From NCBI GenBank assembly GCA_020632495.1, contig JACKFL010000006.1, positions 1 through 64,000 of the forward strand: 64,000 bases of DNA, given 5' to 3'. This document shows, piece by piece, positions 43,901 to 53,330 of the stretch. The translations under genes were made by a program, and so were the position numbers. Position 1 is the first letter of the stretch; the number at the start of each line of letters is the position of its first letter. The DNA is from Candidatus Omnitrophota bacterium. GTDB lineage: Bacteria; Omnitrophota; Gorgyraeia; Zapsychrales; Zapsychraceae. The notes below the pieces were generated by a model. That model ran no database searches. It was not told where the DNA came from and was given only the letters and a program-made list of their open reading frames with translations.

Positions 43901-44283
43901 AGAACGACGAACCGACGTTGTACGGACTGGACATCGACATCGTGCGCGAAGGACAGATGTTCCAGTTCTCCAAGCTCGACAAAAATGCCTATCTGAAAGT
44001 CGGCTACGTGAAGCGCGACGCGGTGTGGCCGATTTGTCTGGTGGTGCTGGCTTTAACCGGTTGGCTGTTCATGCGCATTCATGCCCAGCCCGAGGCGCGG
44101 CGCAAACGGAATATGACGATCTTCCTGGCCGCCATCCTGGTGCTGAACGTCTTGTTGCCGCAGGGCTTCAAACTTTTCGGCGCCTTGATGATCATCGCGG
44201 TCGCGGCGTGCATGGGGTATCTGCTGTTTATCAAACTCAGGCAGGGGAATTTATTTAAGAAGAAGCAGGGCGACGGGGAGTAG
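40993..44283 (+). CDS. Large membrane-anchored periplasmic protein, first of three related units
   Basis: The 1,096-aa protein has a signal peptide (LFLLYLTVCLLLPVPSARA). Near residues 55-95 it holds two short motifs, YVPYEKLDSMF and GVYIPYSDFLKLW. About 900 residues of beta-rich sequence follow, then two C-terminal helices (about 1015-1085) with a basic tail. Within it, FKYFRRPYTIALAISK and FRYLSHPYRLALITTK mark repeated domains. The same VPxxEYDDLY/IPYSDF and RYFxxPYxxxxA motifs recur in the next gene, so the two are paralogues. I do not recognise a named family. GGGGGGAGATT precedes the ATG, and the next gene starts 3 bp after its stop. Confidence 0.75.
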   Translation: MKKLFLLYLTVCLLLPVPSARAATRADQPAAAVEAVQVAQEADRSAAQKLMQRRNVPTKAPHVTQSKVYVPYEKLDSMFTAGDKGVYIPYSDFLKLWEAATKTEPEDEVPPPPVEAAIIRAEYTGTVSEELAEFEATLRVSALKEEWAKLILNVNDIAVTALSIDGKTPLINAAPGGLELVLPKKGEYDLKMSFSTKVSTAPGEKFVAFQIPSSPLTKLDMRIPGTDLDVKIEPMLSQKSTVSGDSTQFSAFLSPEGKVNVRWLAKSVDDEDQQSVFFAKVTSEIFVKESVYQIDTGINISVVQNKAESFRVRIPEGISLVSVDGKNIKDWDLAEDRVLTVNLYEEVEDNFAFAISTERYRDMDEAAFTVPQFEVIDAKREDGEIIIKAEPTLRVQVDKKERVTQIDPSELQGRINFANFVSAFKYFRRPYTIALAISKIEPKITVDQQVLVAFSETIIDYYAYAKFTVKDAGVFKFRFAMPDGFRVVEVGNEATVDSYDVADEEGQPVLTVVLKNKAMGEFALPVHLEADKEDKDIALDLPKLINLEAEKDEGVIALALRKNLKLTTEDMRSLRPMSLEELQAIGIRVRDPKNEMAAGYRYSTTDYASQLNVNKRETKIIAQVVRVVDIQETAMKVNDTINYQVLYAPVSQFQVQYPAAVAKDAVITGNNIKEKRLSVDPKAGVGIWTVALHAPVLNNFVLNVTLEQKLPSIRIGEQRGIELPPIIVKNVFNESGVIAVGKSPTLQVESEESNLEPIDTKELPGNVNRAQSVLAFRYLSHPYRLALITTKHEYEKVLDAVVNQAHFDIVLSKEGVAKTEGVFRIMNTNRQSLALTMPAGTDKIYAVFISGKKASISIGKNDREKIVMLPKDINPGQEFTLRIIYQTKIKKKFGFLGGLRVENAEFSDIPTSKITWRLFLPRDYSYPRMHGSMNPDRYEGPQPLLESAVRSQVVRGQQRVRLEGQKIPRQNDEPTLYGLDIDIVREGQMFQFSKLDKNAYLKVGYVKRDAVWPICLVVLALTGWLFMRIHAQPEARRKRNMTIFLAAILVLNVLLPQGFKLFGALMIIAVAACMGYLLFIKLRQGNLFKKKQGDGE

Positions 44284-44286
44284 GCC

Positions 44287-47200
44287 ATGAAGTTTGCCGT
44301 CCGCCATATGCCGGGAGCAAGGGAGAGGCATCGGCCGCTGGTTACCGCAGCGCTGGCCGTGCTATTGGGGGTGCTGCCGGCAACGGGTCACGCCCGGGAG
44401 ATGATCGCGCCGGATCTCCCCGCGCGACCGCCGCAAGAGAATATCATCCAAGTCCCGCAGGACGCTTGGCCGGCCGTTCTCCAACAGGCACCTGAAGGGA
44501 TATTCGTTCCCCATAAAGAATACGACGACCTCTATCGCCGGGCGCGTGCGGCTTATGATCAAAAACTGAGTGAAAGTGAGGTGCCCGGCGGCTGGCAGGC
44601 GCCGCGGATCGTCGAGGCGGAATACAGCGCGGCGGTCCGGGAAGATGTCCTCGCTTTCACCGTTGAGTATCGTATAGTCCAATACACTGAAGAGGAAAAG
44701 ATTTTGCCGTTGCCGCTGAACGGTGTGCGCTATCTGACGGCGGAGTGGAACGGCGCCGAGGCGCATATTTTCTGGCAGAACAATCAGCCGGCCGTGAAAA
44801 TCTCCGGACCGGGGAGTCATCGTCTGACTGTCCGTTTTTTGTCACCGCTAACCCTGAGTGACAAGGTCTCTGCCACCAGCTTTAGAATCCCGCCGACATT
44901 ACTCAATCAAGTCCGCATCACCGCCGAACCGTTTTATGACATTACCTTCCCCGGCGCCCAATTCGCCACGACGATCAAGGGGGAACAAAGCAATGAATCG
45001 ATTGCCTTCCTGGGTCGGTCCGATGTCCTGAGTGTGCGCGTGGAGAACCGCCGTTCCAGCTCGGTACGGACCGTTCAGCTCTACGCCAATGAACAACACC
45101 GGGTCTATCTCAGTGAGGATCTCAGCGAACTTAGCGCGGAGTTTGTGGTCGACGTGCGCAACGATACCGTCGACAGCGTGCAAGTCGCCGTTCCCAGGGA
45201 TATGCAGGTCCACGCGGTCACCGGTAAGGGGGTGGCGGGATGGTCGCGCAGGGAGCTGCCGGACTTCGATGTCCTGAATCTGGATTTCAATATTGCGGTG
45301 ACCGGTATCGTCCGCTTCACGGTGGACCTCTACCGCTATCGTGATGATCCGCAGGCGGTGTATGACTTCGCCGATGTCCGGCTGATGGACGCCGTCGACC
45401 GGCAGGGGCAATTGTCCGTTTACTATGATGCTAACGTGCGTGTCGAAGTGGCGAACGCGGCGCATCTGCGGCCGGTGTCCGCGGACAACGCGCAGCCCCC
45501 GGCCAAGCCCGGCTATTATCTGTTCCGACGCTATCACCTCTATAATCTTCCGTATGCCCTGTCGATGAACCGGGTGCCGGTACCGAGGGAAATCGAGCTG
45601 GCACAGTATAATCTTTTGCAATTGAGCAAGGAACGGATGACGTTTCAATCGACGTTAAACCTGACCGGATTGGAGGAGGGGACCGCCCGCTACGAGTTTC
45701 CCTTATCCGCTGATTTTCGCGTCAAGGATCTGCAGGTCTTTGTCAATCAGCAACCGGTTGCCGAGGACCACCGTCATGACAAGGAGCGCGGGGCCTTACT
45801 CATATCGATTTGGCATCCGGTGCGGCCCGCGGATATCGTGTCGATCGTCGTTAAGGCGGAACAGCTGGTGGACCAGGACGATCTAAGGGCGGGTGCCCGC
45901 ACGTTTGAGGTGCCGAACTTTACCTACGCGCCGGCCGAACGCGTGGCGGGAACGCTGCGCGTGGAGGTCGACGACGAGCTGTTGCTTGAAGACGTCCGGC
46001 TGGACGGTTACCGCCCGGCAGAGGATTATTTGATCGCGCAGCCGCAGCGTGAAGGGACCAAGGCGATGAACTATCAGTACCGTGTTCCGGCCCCCCGCGC
46101 GAGGCTCACGGTTTCGCGGCGCCGGGCCGAGCAGACCTCGGAGACGGTCAGCTACGTCGCGGTCGATGAAGACCTGCTGCGCGCCAATGTCTATTTACGG
46201 TATCAAATCACCGCGGGAACCCAGGACCGGTTTTACTTCGCGATTCCGGCGTGGGACGGCAGCAAGGTCAATATCGAGGGCGGCCAAATAAAAGAGAAGA
46301 AGAAAGTCCCCTTGGAAGCCGTTGCCGGTGAAATCAAGATCCCGGCGGGCCTTGATCTCAAACAGCACGATATTTGGGCCGTGGTCTTGCAGGAGGAAAC
46401 CGCCGCCGCGTACCAGTTGACGGTGGACTTCCAGAAAAAAATCACCCAGTTCGACGCCTTTGCCGCGGTGCCCCTGGTGATACCGCTCGACGTCAGCAAT
46501 GACACGGGATACATGGTGCTGGAGGCCAGCAAAAATACTGAGATCACGACGGAGAAACAGGGACTCAGCGAAGTGGAAACTTATGAACTGCCGGCGTGGC
46601 CGCCCTATGAGCCGTCCAACCGGATTATCGAGACACTGCGTTATTTTACGCAACCGTATACGTACCGGATGGCCGTTAAACGGATGGAGGAACTCCCGGT
46701 TCTGGCCGCATTGATCCGCAGCGAAACGTTATCGTACACGTTTGACACCGAGTCGCAGATTTTCTTTGAGGGCAGCTACATTGTCCGTAATACCAATCAG
46801 CAGTATCTGCAAATCGACCTGCCCGCCGGATTTGTTTTATGGGGCGCTACCGTTCAGGACAAGGGAATCAAACCGCGTAAGGGAGCGGACCATAGGTTGT
46901 ATATCCCGCTGCCCGTCGACAGCGACGGAGACATCAATCTTAGGATCACCGGGCAACTTCCCAAGAGCAACGGACTGGGTGTCTTTGAACATATCCGGGT
47001 GCGCAGCCCGCAATTAGGTATACCTGTCCTGGAGTCCACGCTGCGCATTTACTATCCGCCGGACTACGCGCTGCTCAATGTGAAGGGCAATTTCGAGAAA
47101 CTGCCGCTGATCAAGCCGCAAAAACCGTTGTTGAGCCGGTTTTTCGGGGATGCCTTTAGGACGGTGTGGGGCAATTTGCAGCGTTTGGTGGGAGGCACGC

Positions 47201-50200
47201 ATCCGTTCGCCAGTCGAGTCCAGGGGCGTCTGAAGAGCGCAGCGGACGATATCGGTGATCAGTTTACCGCGGGGAATACCAGTGTTTCCGGCATCAGCGG
47301 GGCTGTTGCCAAGCGGATGCCGCAGGCCAGGTACCGGGAGGCCGCCGACGAAGTTATGCTCGAGGAGAAGCTGGCCTCGTCCGTCCAGTACGAACCATAT
47401 TACCTGAGGACGGACTATGCCGTTGACAAGGACGCGGCAGTCGCAAAAAAACCGTCCGCGCCGGCGGTCAGTTACGGCCGCAAGAAGGGGCTGTTGTCCT
47501 TGAGCATTCAGATGCCGCAGGAAGGCATACATGTGTCGGCGCAAAAATTGTGGGGCGACAGCCGGCTGGCATTGACGTTTCTGGCCGGCGGACGGGAACG
47601 GGTACTCAGCGCGATCGTCGCTCTGTTATTTCTTGCCCTCGGGTTCTTCCTGCAGGCACGCCGGCTGATGACGCCGTTTATGTATTGCGTGGCCGTGATG
47701 ATCGGCGGGACGTTCGCGCCGCTGATCGCCCTGCAGTCATACGTATTTCTCTTTAACGGGGCGGTAGCCGGCGCTTTGCTCTTTGCGTTGCTGTATATTT
47801 TGGCCGGCTCGTTAAAGAAGGCCTCCGCAAGATTCGGATTGGGAATCTGCGCCGCCTTGTTGCTGCTGCCGCTGTGGTCCGTCAAACCGGTCCAGGCCGG
47901 CGAAACGGCGGCGGCTTTTCCCGATGTGGCCGTGTATATCCCCCTCGGGGAAACGGCGGAGCCGCTCGCCGGGAACGAGCCGGTGTATATCCCCACGGCG
48001 GATTATTTCGCGCTCAAAATGCTGGCGGACCCGCCTTATGAGCCTGATCCGCGGCTGGCCGGATTGAGCGAGTATCATCTGGCAACGATCACTGTCGAGG
48101 GGAAATGGGCGGAGGACCGGTTGTTGATGACAGCCCGGATCGACACCTTTGTCAACACGGAGAAAGACTGGGTCCTGATGCGGCTGCCTTTTCAGGACGT
48201 GTTTGTGGAGCAGATGAAGCTGGACGGCAATGCCGTTCCGGTCCGTGTCTCTTCCTCACCTGTAGCCATCGCGGTCAAAGGGGGCGCTCCGGCGGCCGAC
48301 CGTCAGAATGTGTATGAACTTCCGGTGTACGGCGCCGGTTATCATCGCATCGATGTCGTCTTTCACGCCGAGGTCAAGTCGGAGCTGGGCAAGAAATCCG
48401 TGGCGTTCCGGTACCCGCCGACCCCGTTCAGTCAACTGGCGATCGATTTTCAAAGCCGGGATATTTTTGTCGATTTGTCCGCTTCCGGGGCCGCGTACTT
48501 TCTGGATGAGACCGGTGACAGTGTGACGCTGCAGGCCGCGCCGGCCGCCGACGGGGCAGTGAGCCTGTCGTGGTTTCCGCGCAAATATCTCAAGAAATCC
48601 GAAAAGCCGTTAATCTACGCGGATTGCCAGGTGGATACCGAGCTGACTTACGATGAAATCCGCGTGCGGCAGGATGTGGATATCCGGGTCGAAAAATCGT
48701 CCATCGCCGCCCTGGATTTCCGGGTCCCGGCCGACACCGTGATCACCGATGTTTTATCCGGCAACGTTCGCAGCTGGCAAATGGTTACCGAGGGAGGAAA
48801 GAATCTGTTGCGGGTGCAGTTCAAACAGGAGATCGCGGACCGTGCCCAGGTTACCGTCGAGGCCCGCCGTCCGGTGACTCCGGGTGAGGAAGTAGCGACG
48901 GTCTTTCTGGCGCCGGCGGAAGCCGAGCGGGTGCGCGGTTACCTCAATCTTTTCGCGGAAGAAGACAATCGCCTGATGCTGAGCAGCCTGGAGGGATTGA
49001 CGCCGGCAGCGATGCAGTCCACGCGGCAGCCCGGACAACGCGGGCTGGTGCTGAAGAAGAGTTATTCCTTTTTAAACGCCGATTTTGCGGCCCGGATCGG
49101 CGTGAGTGAAGAGGAGCGGCGTATAACCGCCACGGTGAATTCCGATCACCGGATCCAGGATGATTTGCTGGTGTCCACATATCACACGGAGTTGGATATT
49201 AAAAAGAACAAACTGTCGACGCTCACGATCACCATCCCGGAGGGGCAGCGGGTCGACAGGCTGGACGCGCCGCTTTCATCAGGATACACGCGTCGGGGAA
49301 ACCAACTGATCCTGCCGTTGTTCGGCGGCGTAAAGGGAAAGTATACTTTCCGTTTAACCCTGTCACGGGAATTGGCATCGGCGACAGGCGTTGAGATTGA
49401 AAGCATCGCGGTCGAGGGGGTGGAAAAACAGACCGGCCGTGTCGCGGTCTACTTCCCGCGCGGTTACGAGGTGACCGAAAGATCGAGTGAGGGATTGAAG
49501 TCGGCGAATGTGCGTCCGGCGGTATCCGCGCAGCAGGAAATCCATCAGTTCGATGCCAGCTACGGTTACGAGATCCGCGCAACCCATTACGCCGCGGCCT
49601 ACGACATCGCGCGTGAGGAGCCGGTCATCGATGCGGTCAAGGTTTACCACGCGGCGGTCGAGGACAGTTTGGTCGACGTGAAGCTGCTGAGCCTGTTCAC
49701 CGTCAAGGCCGCACCGGTCGATCACATCGATATGATCATTCCCGCCGATATCAGCGACGCGATCAGCGTCGACGGAGATAATATCAACACCGTGCTTAAG
49801 AAGCCGGTCAAGGACGGCAAGCTGGTGGCGGTCAGGATCAATCTTCTGACCAAATGCGACAGGTCATACCTGCTGCAGGTATCTTTCAAAAAATACTTCG
49901 ACCAGCGCCAGACCTTTGTGATGCCGCAGATTGTCTTTCCGCAGGCCCGCAATCGTACCGAATTCATATCGGTTGCCGCCAACACCGCCTATCAGGTGGA
50001 CTCCAGTGAAACGACCGCCCTGATAAATGTCGAGCCCGACAACATCCCGGCCTTGCCGGAAGGCGTCGATCTCAATGATATTTTATGGGCTTACCGGGCC
50101 GCGGGCGGGAGTCCGTGGAGCTACCGGCTTGATTTGACACGGTTGGCCCGGGAAAAGCTGGTGAAGGCCAACATCCTGCGTCAGGATATCACGATTCAAG

Positions 50201-52314
50201 TAATCCCATCAGGTTACGTGCAATACGAAACGGTGATGAGCATCAATAACCGCACGCTGCAATTCTTACCGGTAGAGCTGCCCAAGGAGGCGAACCTGTG
50301 GAGTCTTAAAGTCGCCGGTGAATCGGTTAAGGCTTCCCGTCAGCCGTCCGGAAAAAAGCTGGACCGTTATCTCATCCCGCTGATCAAGAGCGGGGCCGGG
50401 GACCGCAGTTTTGAAATTAAGATCGTTTACGTCGTTCCGATCAAGAAACTCGGCCTTTCCGGACGCGTCGGTCTGGGGCTGCTGAAGACCGAGAACATTC
50501 CGGTCGAGAAGACTACGATGACCATGTTCGTTCCCGAGAATTATCGCGTGGGAGACTTCAGGTCCAACGCCGAGGAAGTCGACATTTCAATGATCGAGGC
50601 CGATAAGTACCTCGACCTTGCCAAGGAATTGAAGTATCTGACCGGACTGGCTTCTTCTTCCAAAGGTGAGCTTAAGCAGAAAGTCATGCGCAGCCGGCAG
50701 AAGGTGATCGACGATATCGGCGATCAGTACAGCGCTTACACGTCGGCGCAGACCGAACTGGAACAACGCGTAGGCAACAAGAAGTTCAATCAGAAGATCG
50801 TGCAAAGCGCACAGATGAAGAATGCCCAGATCCTGAGCGAGGCCGATCAGATCATTCAGACCAACCAGGCCGTGCCCCGTGAGACTCAGGTTCACGGTAA
50901 GTCCAAGGAAAAATCTTATTCCCAACGCCGCAATGTCAAGGGATGGAGTTTCAAGACGGCGGGTTACGGTGCACAGGACGAAGTGCAGGAACAGGTCAGC
51001 AATTATCTCAGCGTTGAGGATCACAAGCAGCAGATTGCCCGGCAACAGCAGGTGATGAACGCCGCGCCGCAGGTTCAGACGGTCGGCGGAGGTTTTCAGA
51101 CGAGTCAATACGACCCCAACCTGCAGATGGATATCGCTGTGACCGCTCAGCAAGGGCGGACGGCGCAGAGGCAACGCGCGGTGGGCGGATTCCAACAATC
51201 TTCCTATGATCCCCAGTTGGGTTTGCTCGAGGGTCTCGGCGGACCGGCCGCGGAACCTCAAAGCGTCATGCCCGCTTCCGGCTTTGCCAATGTTTACGAA
51301 GGCGAGCAGCAGGCCGTTCAGATGGATGCATTTGACGGCCGACGTTACGCGGGGGACCAGCGGTTAGCGGCTGTTGCTTCTTTGGAGGCGCCGGAAACGG
51401 TCCGGACGGAAGCAGGCGGACGGGAGGTCGCCCAGGAATTCTGGGGAGGCGCCCCGCAGCGGGCCGGTGAACGCGCGTCCCGTGTCGCCCGCGACCTGCA
51501 AGCCCCGCCGGCACCGCAACAATTCTGGGGCGCGCCAGGCGAAGCGGATAATATCCCGCAGCCGGTCGTCAGCGCAAAGCTCGACGCTGTCGGCAAGAGT
51601 GAAGCGGTCTCAGTCAAACAAAGCATGCTCCTGAAAGGCTACCGGTCGATCGATATCCCGCTGCCGTTGCAGGGACGGCGGTTGTCCTTCAAGAAACTCG
51701 GCGGCAATCCGGAACTTAAATTCTCTTACCGGAAACGCGGGATCTTTGCCCGCGCCGGATACCTGGTGCTGTTGATCGTCGGCGGGGTAACCGCGTTCGG
51801 CCTGCGCCAAATGTCATCGCCGTTCGGAGCGGTGTGGACCGGCGTGCGGCGGTTCCGTTGGCTCGATGCCTTTTACCGGTTGGCCGACTCCAACTGGCTT
51901 TTGATCGGATGTACCGTGGTCTTTCTGCCCGCGTTGTTTTCGGGGCTGCCTTTGGCCGGGGTGATGCTGGGGCTGATCAGCATCAGCCTGCTGCGCAGGG
52001 TCACGCGCTGGCGTTGCCGCAAGAAAAAAATTTCTCCGCCATACACCTTCGGCACCTTCCTGCATTACAGTCTGTCCTACGCGCTCATCGCTTGCCTGGT
52101 TCTGTCCCTGGTGGCGTATCCGTTCTTTTACCTTATGGTCCTGGCGACCATCCTCAACTGGATGTACTTGCTGCTGTTCGGTTTCGTGACGTTGCTGACT
52201 CGCACCGTGCCGGCAGACATCGAAGAGGATATCGAGCTGACCGCCGCGCCCGGAGAGGAGAACGGTTCCCCTGACGAAACCAAGGACGACCGCCAGGCGC
52301 CCGGGGGCGCCTAA
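44287..52314 (+). CDS. Giant membrane protein, two fused units related to its neighbour
   Basis: This 2,675-aa protein starts with a signal peptide and an N-terminal GIFVPHKEYDDLYRRAR motif like its neighbour. Unit A is a beta-rich region to about residue 1090, followed by three hydrophobic helices (about 1095-1200). A second stretch then begins with VYIPLGETAE and VYIPTADYFALK after a signal-like hydrophobic segment, and unit B repeats the beta-rich layout to about 2130. Next come a Gln/Ala-rich low-complexity part with GGFQxSxYDPxL and EFWGGAPQ/QFWGAPG repeats (about 2150-2430) and five C-terminal helices. A cytosolic acidic tail ends it. A fusion of two ancestral genes is inferred. The function is unknown. 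Confidence 0.78.
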   Translation: MKFAVRHMPGARERHRPLVTAALAVLLGVLPATGHAREMIAPDLPARPPQENIIQVPQDAWPAVLQQAPEGIFVPHKEYDDLYRRARAAYDQKLSESEVPGGWQAPRIVEAEYSAAVREDVLAFTVEYRIVQYTEEEKILPLPLNGVRYLTAEWNGAEAHIFWQNNQPAVKISGPGSHRLTVRFLSPLTLSDKVSATSFRIPPTLLNQVRITAEPFYDITFPGAQFATTIKGEQSNESIAFLGRSDVLSVRVENRRSSSVRTVQLYANEQHRVYLSEDLSELSAEFVVDVRNDTVDSVQVAVPRDMQVHAVTGKGVAGWSRRELPDFDVLNLDFNIAVTGIVRFTVDLYRYRDDPQAVYDFADVRLMDAVDRQGQLSVYYDANVRVEVANAAHLRPVSADNAQPPAKPGYYLFRRYHLYNLPYALSMNRVPVPREIELAQYNLLQLSKERMTFQSTLNLTGLEEGTARYEFPLSADFRVKDLQVFVNQQPVAEDHRHDKERGALLISIWHPVRPADIVSIVVKAEQLVDQDDLRAGARTFEVPNFTYAPAERVAGTLRVEVDDELLLEDVRLDGYRPAEDYLIAQPQREGTKAMNYQYRVPAPRARLTVSRRRAEQTSETVSYVAVDEDLLRANVYLRYQITAGTQDRFYFAIPAWDGSKVNIEGGQIKEKKKVPLEAVAGEIKIPAGLDLKQHDIWAVVLQEETAAAYQLTVDFQKKITQFDAFAAVPLVIPLDVSNDTGYMVLEASKNTEITTEKQGLSEVETYELPAWPPYEPSNRIIETLRYFTQPYTYRMAVKRMEELPVLAALIRSETLSYTFDTESQIFFEGSYIVRNTNQQYLQIDLPAGFVLWGATVQDKGIKPRKGADHRLYIPLPVDSDGDINLRITGQLPKSNGLGVFEHIRVRSPQLGIPVLESTLRIYYPPDYALLNVKGNFEKLPLIKPQKPLLSRFFGDAFRTVWGNLQRLVGGTHPFASRVQGRLKSAADDIGDQFTAGNTSVSGISGAVAKRMPQARYREAADEVMLEEKLASSVQYEPYYLRTDYAVDKDAAVAKKPSAPAVSYGRKKGLLSLSIQMPQEGIHVSAQKLWGDSRLALTFLAGGRERVLSAIVALLFLALGFFLQARRLMTPFMYCVAVMIGGTFAPLIALQSYVFLFNGAVAGALLFALLYILAGSLKKASARFGLGICAALLLLPLWSVKPVQAGETAAAFPDVAVYIPLGETAEPLAGNEPVYIPTADYFALKMLADPPYEPDPRLAGLSEYHLATITVEGKWAEDRLLMTARIDTFVNTEKDWVLMRLPFQDVFVEQMKLDGNAVPVRVSSSPVAIAVKGGAPAADRQNVYELPVYGAGYHRIDVVFHAEVKSELGKKSVAFRYPPTPFSQLAIDFQSRDIFVDLSASGAAYFLDETGDSVTLQAAPAADGAVSLSWFPRKYLKKSEKPLIYADCQVDTELTYDEIRVRQDVDIRVEKSSIAALDFRVPADTVITDVLSGNVRSWQMVTEGGKNLLRVQFKQEIADRAQVTVEARRPVTPGEEVATVFLAPAEAERVRGYLNLFAEEDNRLMLSSLEGLTPAAMQSTRQPGQRGLVLKKSYSFLNADFAARIGVSEEERRITATVNSDHRIQDDLLVSTYHTELDIKKNKLSTLTITIPEGQRVDRLDAPLSSGYTRRGNQLILPLFGGVKGKYTFRLTLSRELASATGVEIESIAVEGVEKQTGRVAVYFPRGYEVTERSSEGLKSANVRPAVSAQQEIHQFDASYGYEIRATHYAAAYDIAREEPVIDAVKVYHAAVEDSLVDVKLLSLFTVKAAPVDHIDMIIPADISDAISVDGDNINTVLKKPVKDGKLVAVRINLLTKCDRSYLLQVSFKKYFDQRQTFVMPQIVFPQARNRTEFISVAANTAYQVDSSETTALINVEPDNIPALPEGVDLNDILWAYRAAGGSPWSYRLDLTRLAREKLVKANILRQDITIQVIPSGYVQYETVMSINNRTLQFLPVELPKEANLWSLKVAGESVKASRQPSGKKLDRYLIPLIKSGAGDRSFEIKIVYVVPIKKLGLSGRVGLGLLKTENIPVEKTTMTMFVPENYRVGDFRSNAEEVDISMIEADKYLDLAKELKYLTGLASSSKGELKQKVMRSRQKVIDDIGDQYSAYTSAQTELEQRVGNKKFNQKIVQSAQMKNAQILSEADQIIQTNQAVPRETQVHGKSKEKSYSQRRNVKGWSFKTAGYGAQDEVQEQVSNYLSVEDHKQQIARQQQVMNAAPQVQTVGGGFQTSQYDPNLQMDIAVTAQQGRTAQRQRAVGGFQQSSYDPQLGLLEGLGGPAAEPQSVMPASGFANVYEGEQQAVQMDAFDGRRYAGDQRLAAVASLEAPETVRTEAGGREVAQEFWGGAPQRAGERASRVARDLQAPPAPQQFWGAPGEADNIPQPVVSAKLDAVGKSEAVSVKQSMLLKGYRSIDIPLPLQGRRLSFKKLGGNPELKFSYRKRGIFARAGYLVLLIVGGVTAFGLRQMSSPFGAVWTGVRRFRWLDAFYRLADSNWLLIGCTVVFLPALFSGLPLAGVMLGLISISLLRRVTRWRCRKKKISPPYTFGTFLHYSLSYALIACLVLSLVAYPFFYLMVLATILNWMYLLLFGFVTLLTRTVPADIEEDIELTAAPGEENGSPDETKDDRQAPGGA

Positions 52315-52343
52315 AATGTCCTAGTATGTCCTAGTTCGTCATC

Positions 52344-52372
52344 TTGACCTGCGTCGAAATCCGTAAGATAAT
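52344..52372 (+). promoter_or_regulatory. Strong promoter TTGACC-N17-GATAAT before the PEP-CTERM gene
   Basis: The -35 is one base off consensus and the -10 one base off, with exactly 17 bp between. A direct repeat (TGTCCTAGTA / TGTCCTAGTT, 52318-52336) lies just upstream and could be an activator or repressor site. Confidence 0.7.
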
Positions 52373-52423
52373 ATCGCATCAACTCACCGCTTGCATACCA
52401 CACTAAACCGGGGGGAACAACAC

Positions 52424-53149
52424 GTGAACGCAAGATTTCTGTCCATTCTTATGGCGGCCTGCCTGGCCGCGGGCGCGGCGCAAACCGCGGAAGCTACCAT
52501 CTACGCCTACCATGATCCCAATCCGACCGGGGAAAACCAGGCCGGGACCTTTGAGGACATCTGGGCGTCGTACAACGATCAGTCGCAGACCTTCTCGTGG
52601 ACGGCGTCTTTTTCCGAAGGGAAGAACGGGAACGTCCTGAACGGACATTATCCCGACGGTTTTTGGCTGGTCGTCAGTGACGGGGAAAATCCAAAAGACA
52701 ACGTCGACGAGTACGCGATCTTCTACGCCGATGCCCTGAACAACAAGATCACATCGTACGTTTACGACGGTGTGAACAGTGCCAACAGTTACCAAAGCTC
52801 ACCGTTTATTAAGGCATGGTCCAACGCCTTGACGGTCACCATCGTAAACGATATCAAGACATTCAGCTTCTCGCTCGATGTCGCGTCGGTCAACAGCTTC
52901 CTGAACACTCCGGATTGGGACGGCGCCCAGTTCGACGATATGATCGGGATCTGGTTTCATCCGTACGTAGCCGGAAGAAGCGGACCGCAGTACGACGAGG
53001 ATTGGCATCTTACTAGTCTGCCTATCTATAAGCAAGGCTGGTATGACCGCAGTAATCAGTACACCACGGTCGTACCGGAACCGGCGACCATGCTGCTGTT
53101 CAGCGGCGGTTTGATCGGTGCCGCAGTCCGTCGCCGCAAGCGCGCCTAG
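52424..53149 (+). CDS. PEP-CTERM sorting-signal protein
   Basis: The 241-aa protein has a signal peptide (LSILMAACLAAGAAQTAEA), a secreted beta-rich body with many Tyr, Trp, Asp and Ser residues, and a C-terminal PEP-CTERM tail. The tail reads VPEPATMLLFSGGLIGAA then RRRKRA (PEP motif, hydrophobic helix, basic end). Such proteins are cut by an exosortase (EpsH/XrtA type) and delivered to the surface or biofilm matrix. No exosortase gene is in the window, so the enzyme must be encoded elsewhere. The GTG start at 52424 follows GGGGGGAAC. Confidence 0.88.
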   Translation: MNARFLSILMAACLAAGAAQTAEATIYAYHDPNPTGENQAGTFEDIWASYNDQSQTFSWTASFSEGKNGNVLNGHYPDGFWLVVSDGENPKDNVDEYAIFYADALNNKITSYVYDGVNSANSYQSSPFIKAWSNALTVTIVNDIKTFSFSLDVASVNSFLNTPDWDGAQFDDMIGIWFHPYVAGRSGPQYDEDWHLTSLPIYKQGWYDRSNQYTTVVPEPATMLLFSGGLIGAAVRRRKRA

Positions 53150-53178
53150 TTCGTCTTTAGAAGCCACAACCGAAATTC

Positions 53179-53212
53179 AAGCGCCCCATGAGAATTCATG
53201 GGGCGCTTTTTT
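53179..53212 (+). terminator. Rho-independent terminator after the PEP-CTERM gene
   Basis: The 13-bp stem AAGCGCCCCATGA / TCATGGGGCGCTT with a 4-base loop is followed by a T-run. It closes the PEP-CTERM transcript. Confidence 0.88.
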
Positions 53213-53324
53213 GTCGGACCGCCGTCCCGCACGCGACTACACCGTTCCCGGGTCCGATTTCTCCCGTCCTGTGACACAGGATGGGGTTTCCTAATTTTCC
53301 TTACGCTTAATTGAATTTTGTATC

Positions 53325-53330
53325 TATAAT
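53325..53330 (+). promoter_or_regulatory. -10 box TATAAT adjoining the hydrolase start
   Basis: A perfect TATAAT ends directly before ATG 53331 and 6 bp before ATG 53337, with no ribosome site between. A leaderless start at 53337 is likely. Confidence 0.5.
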
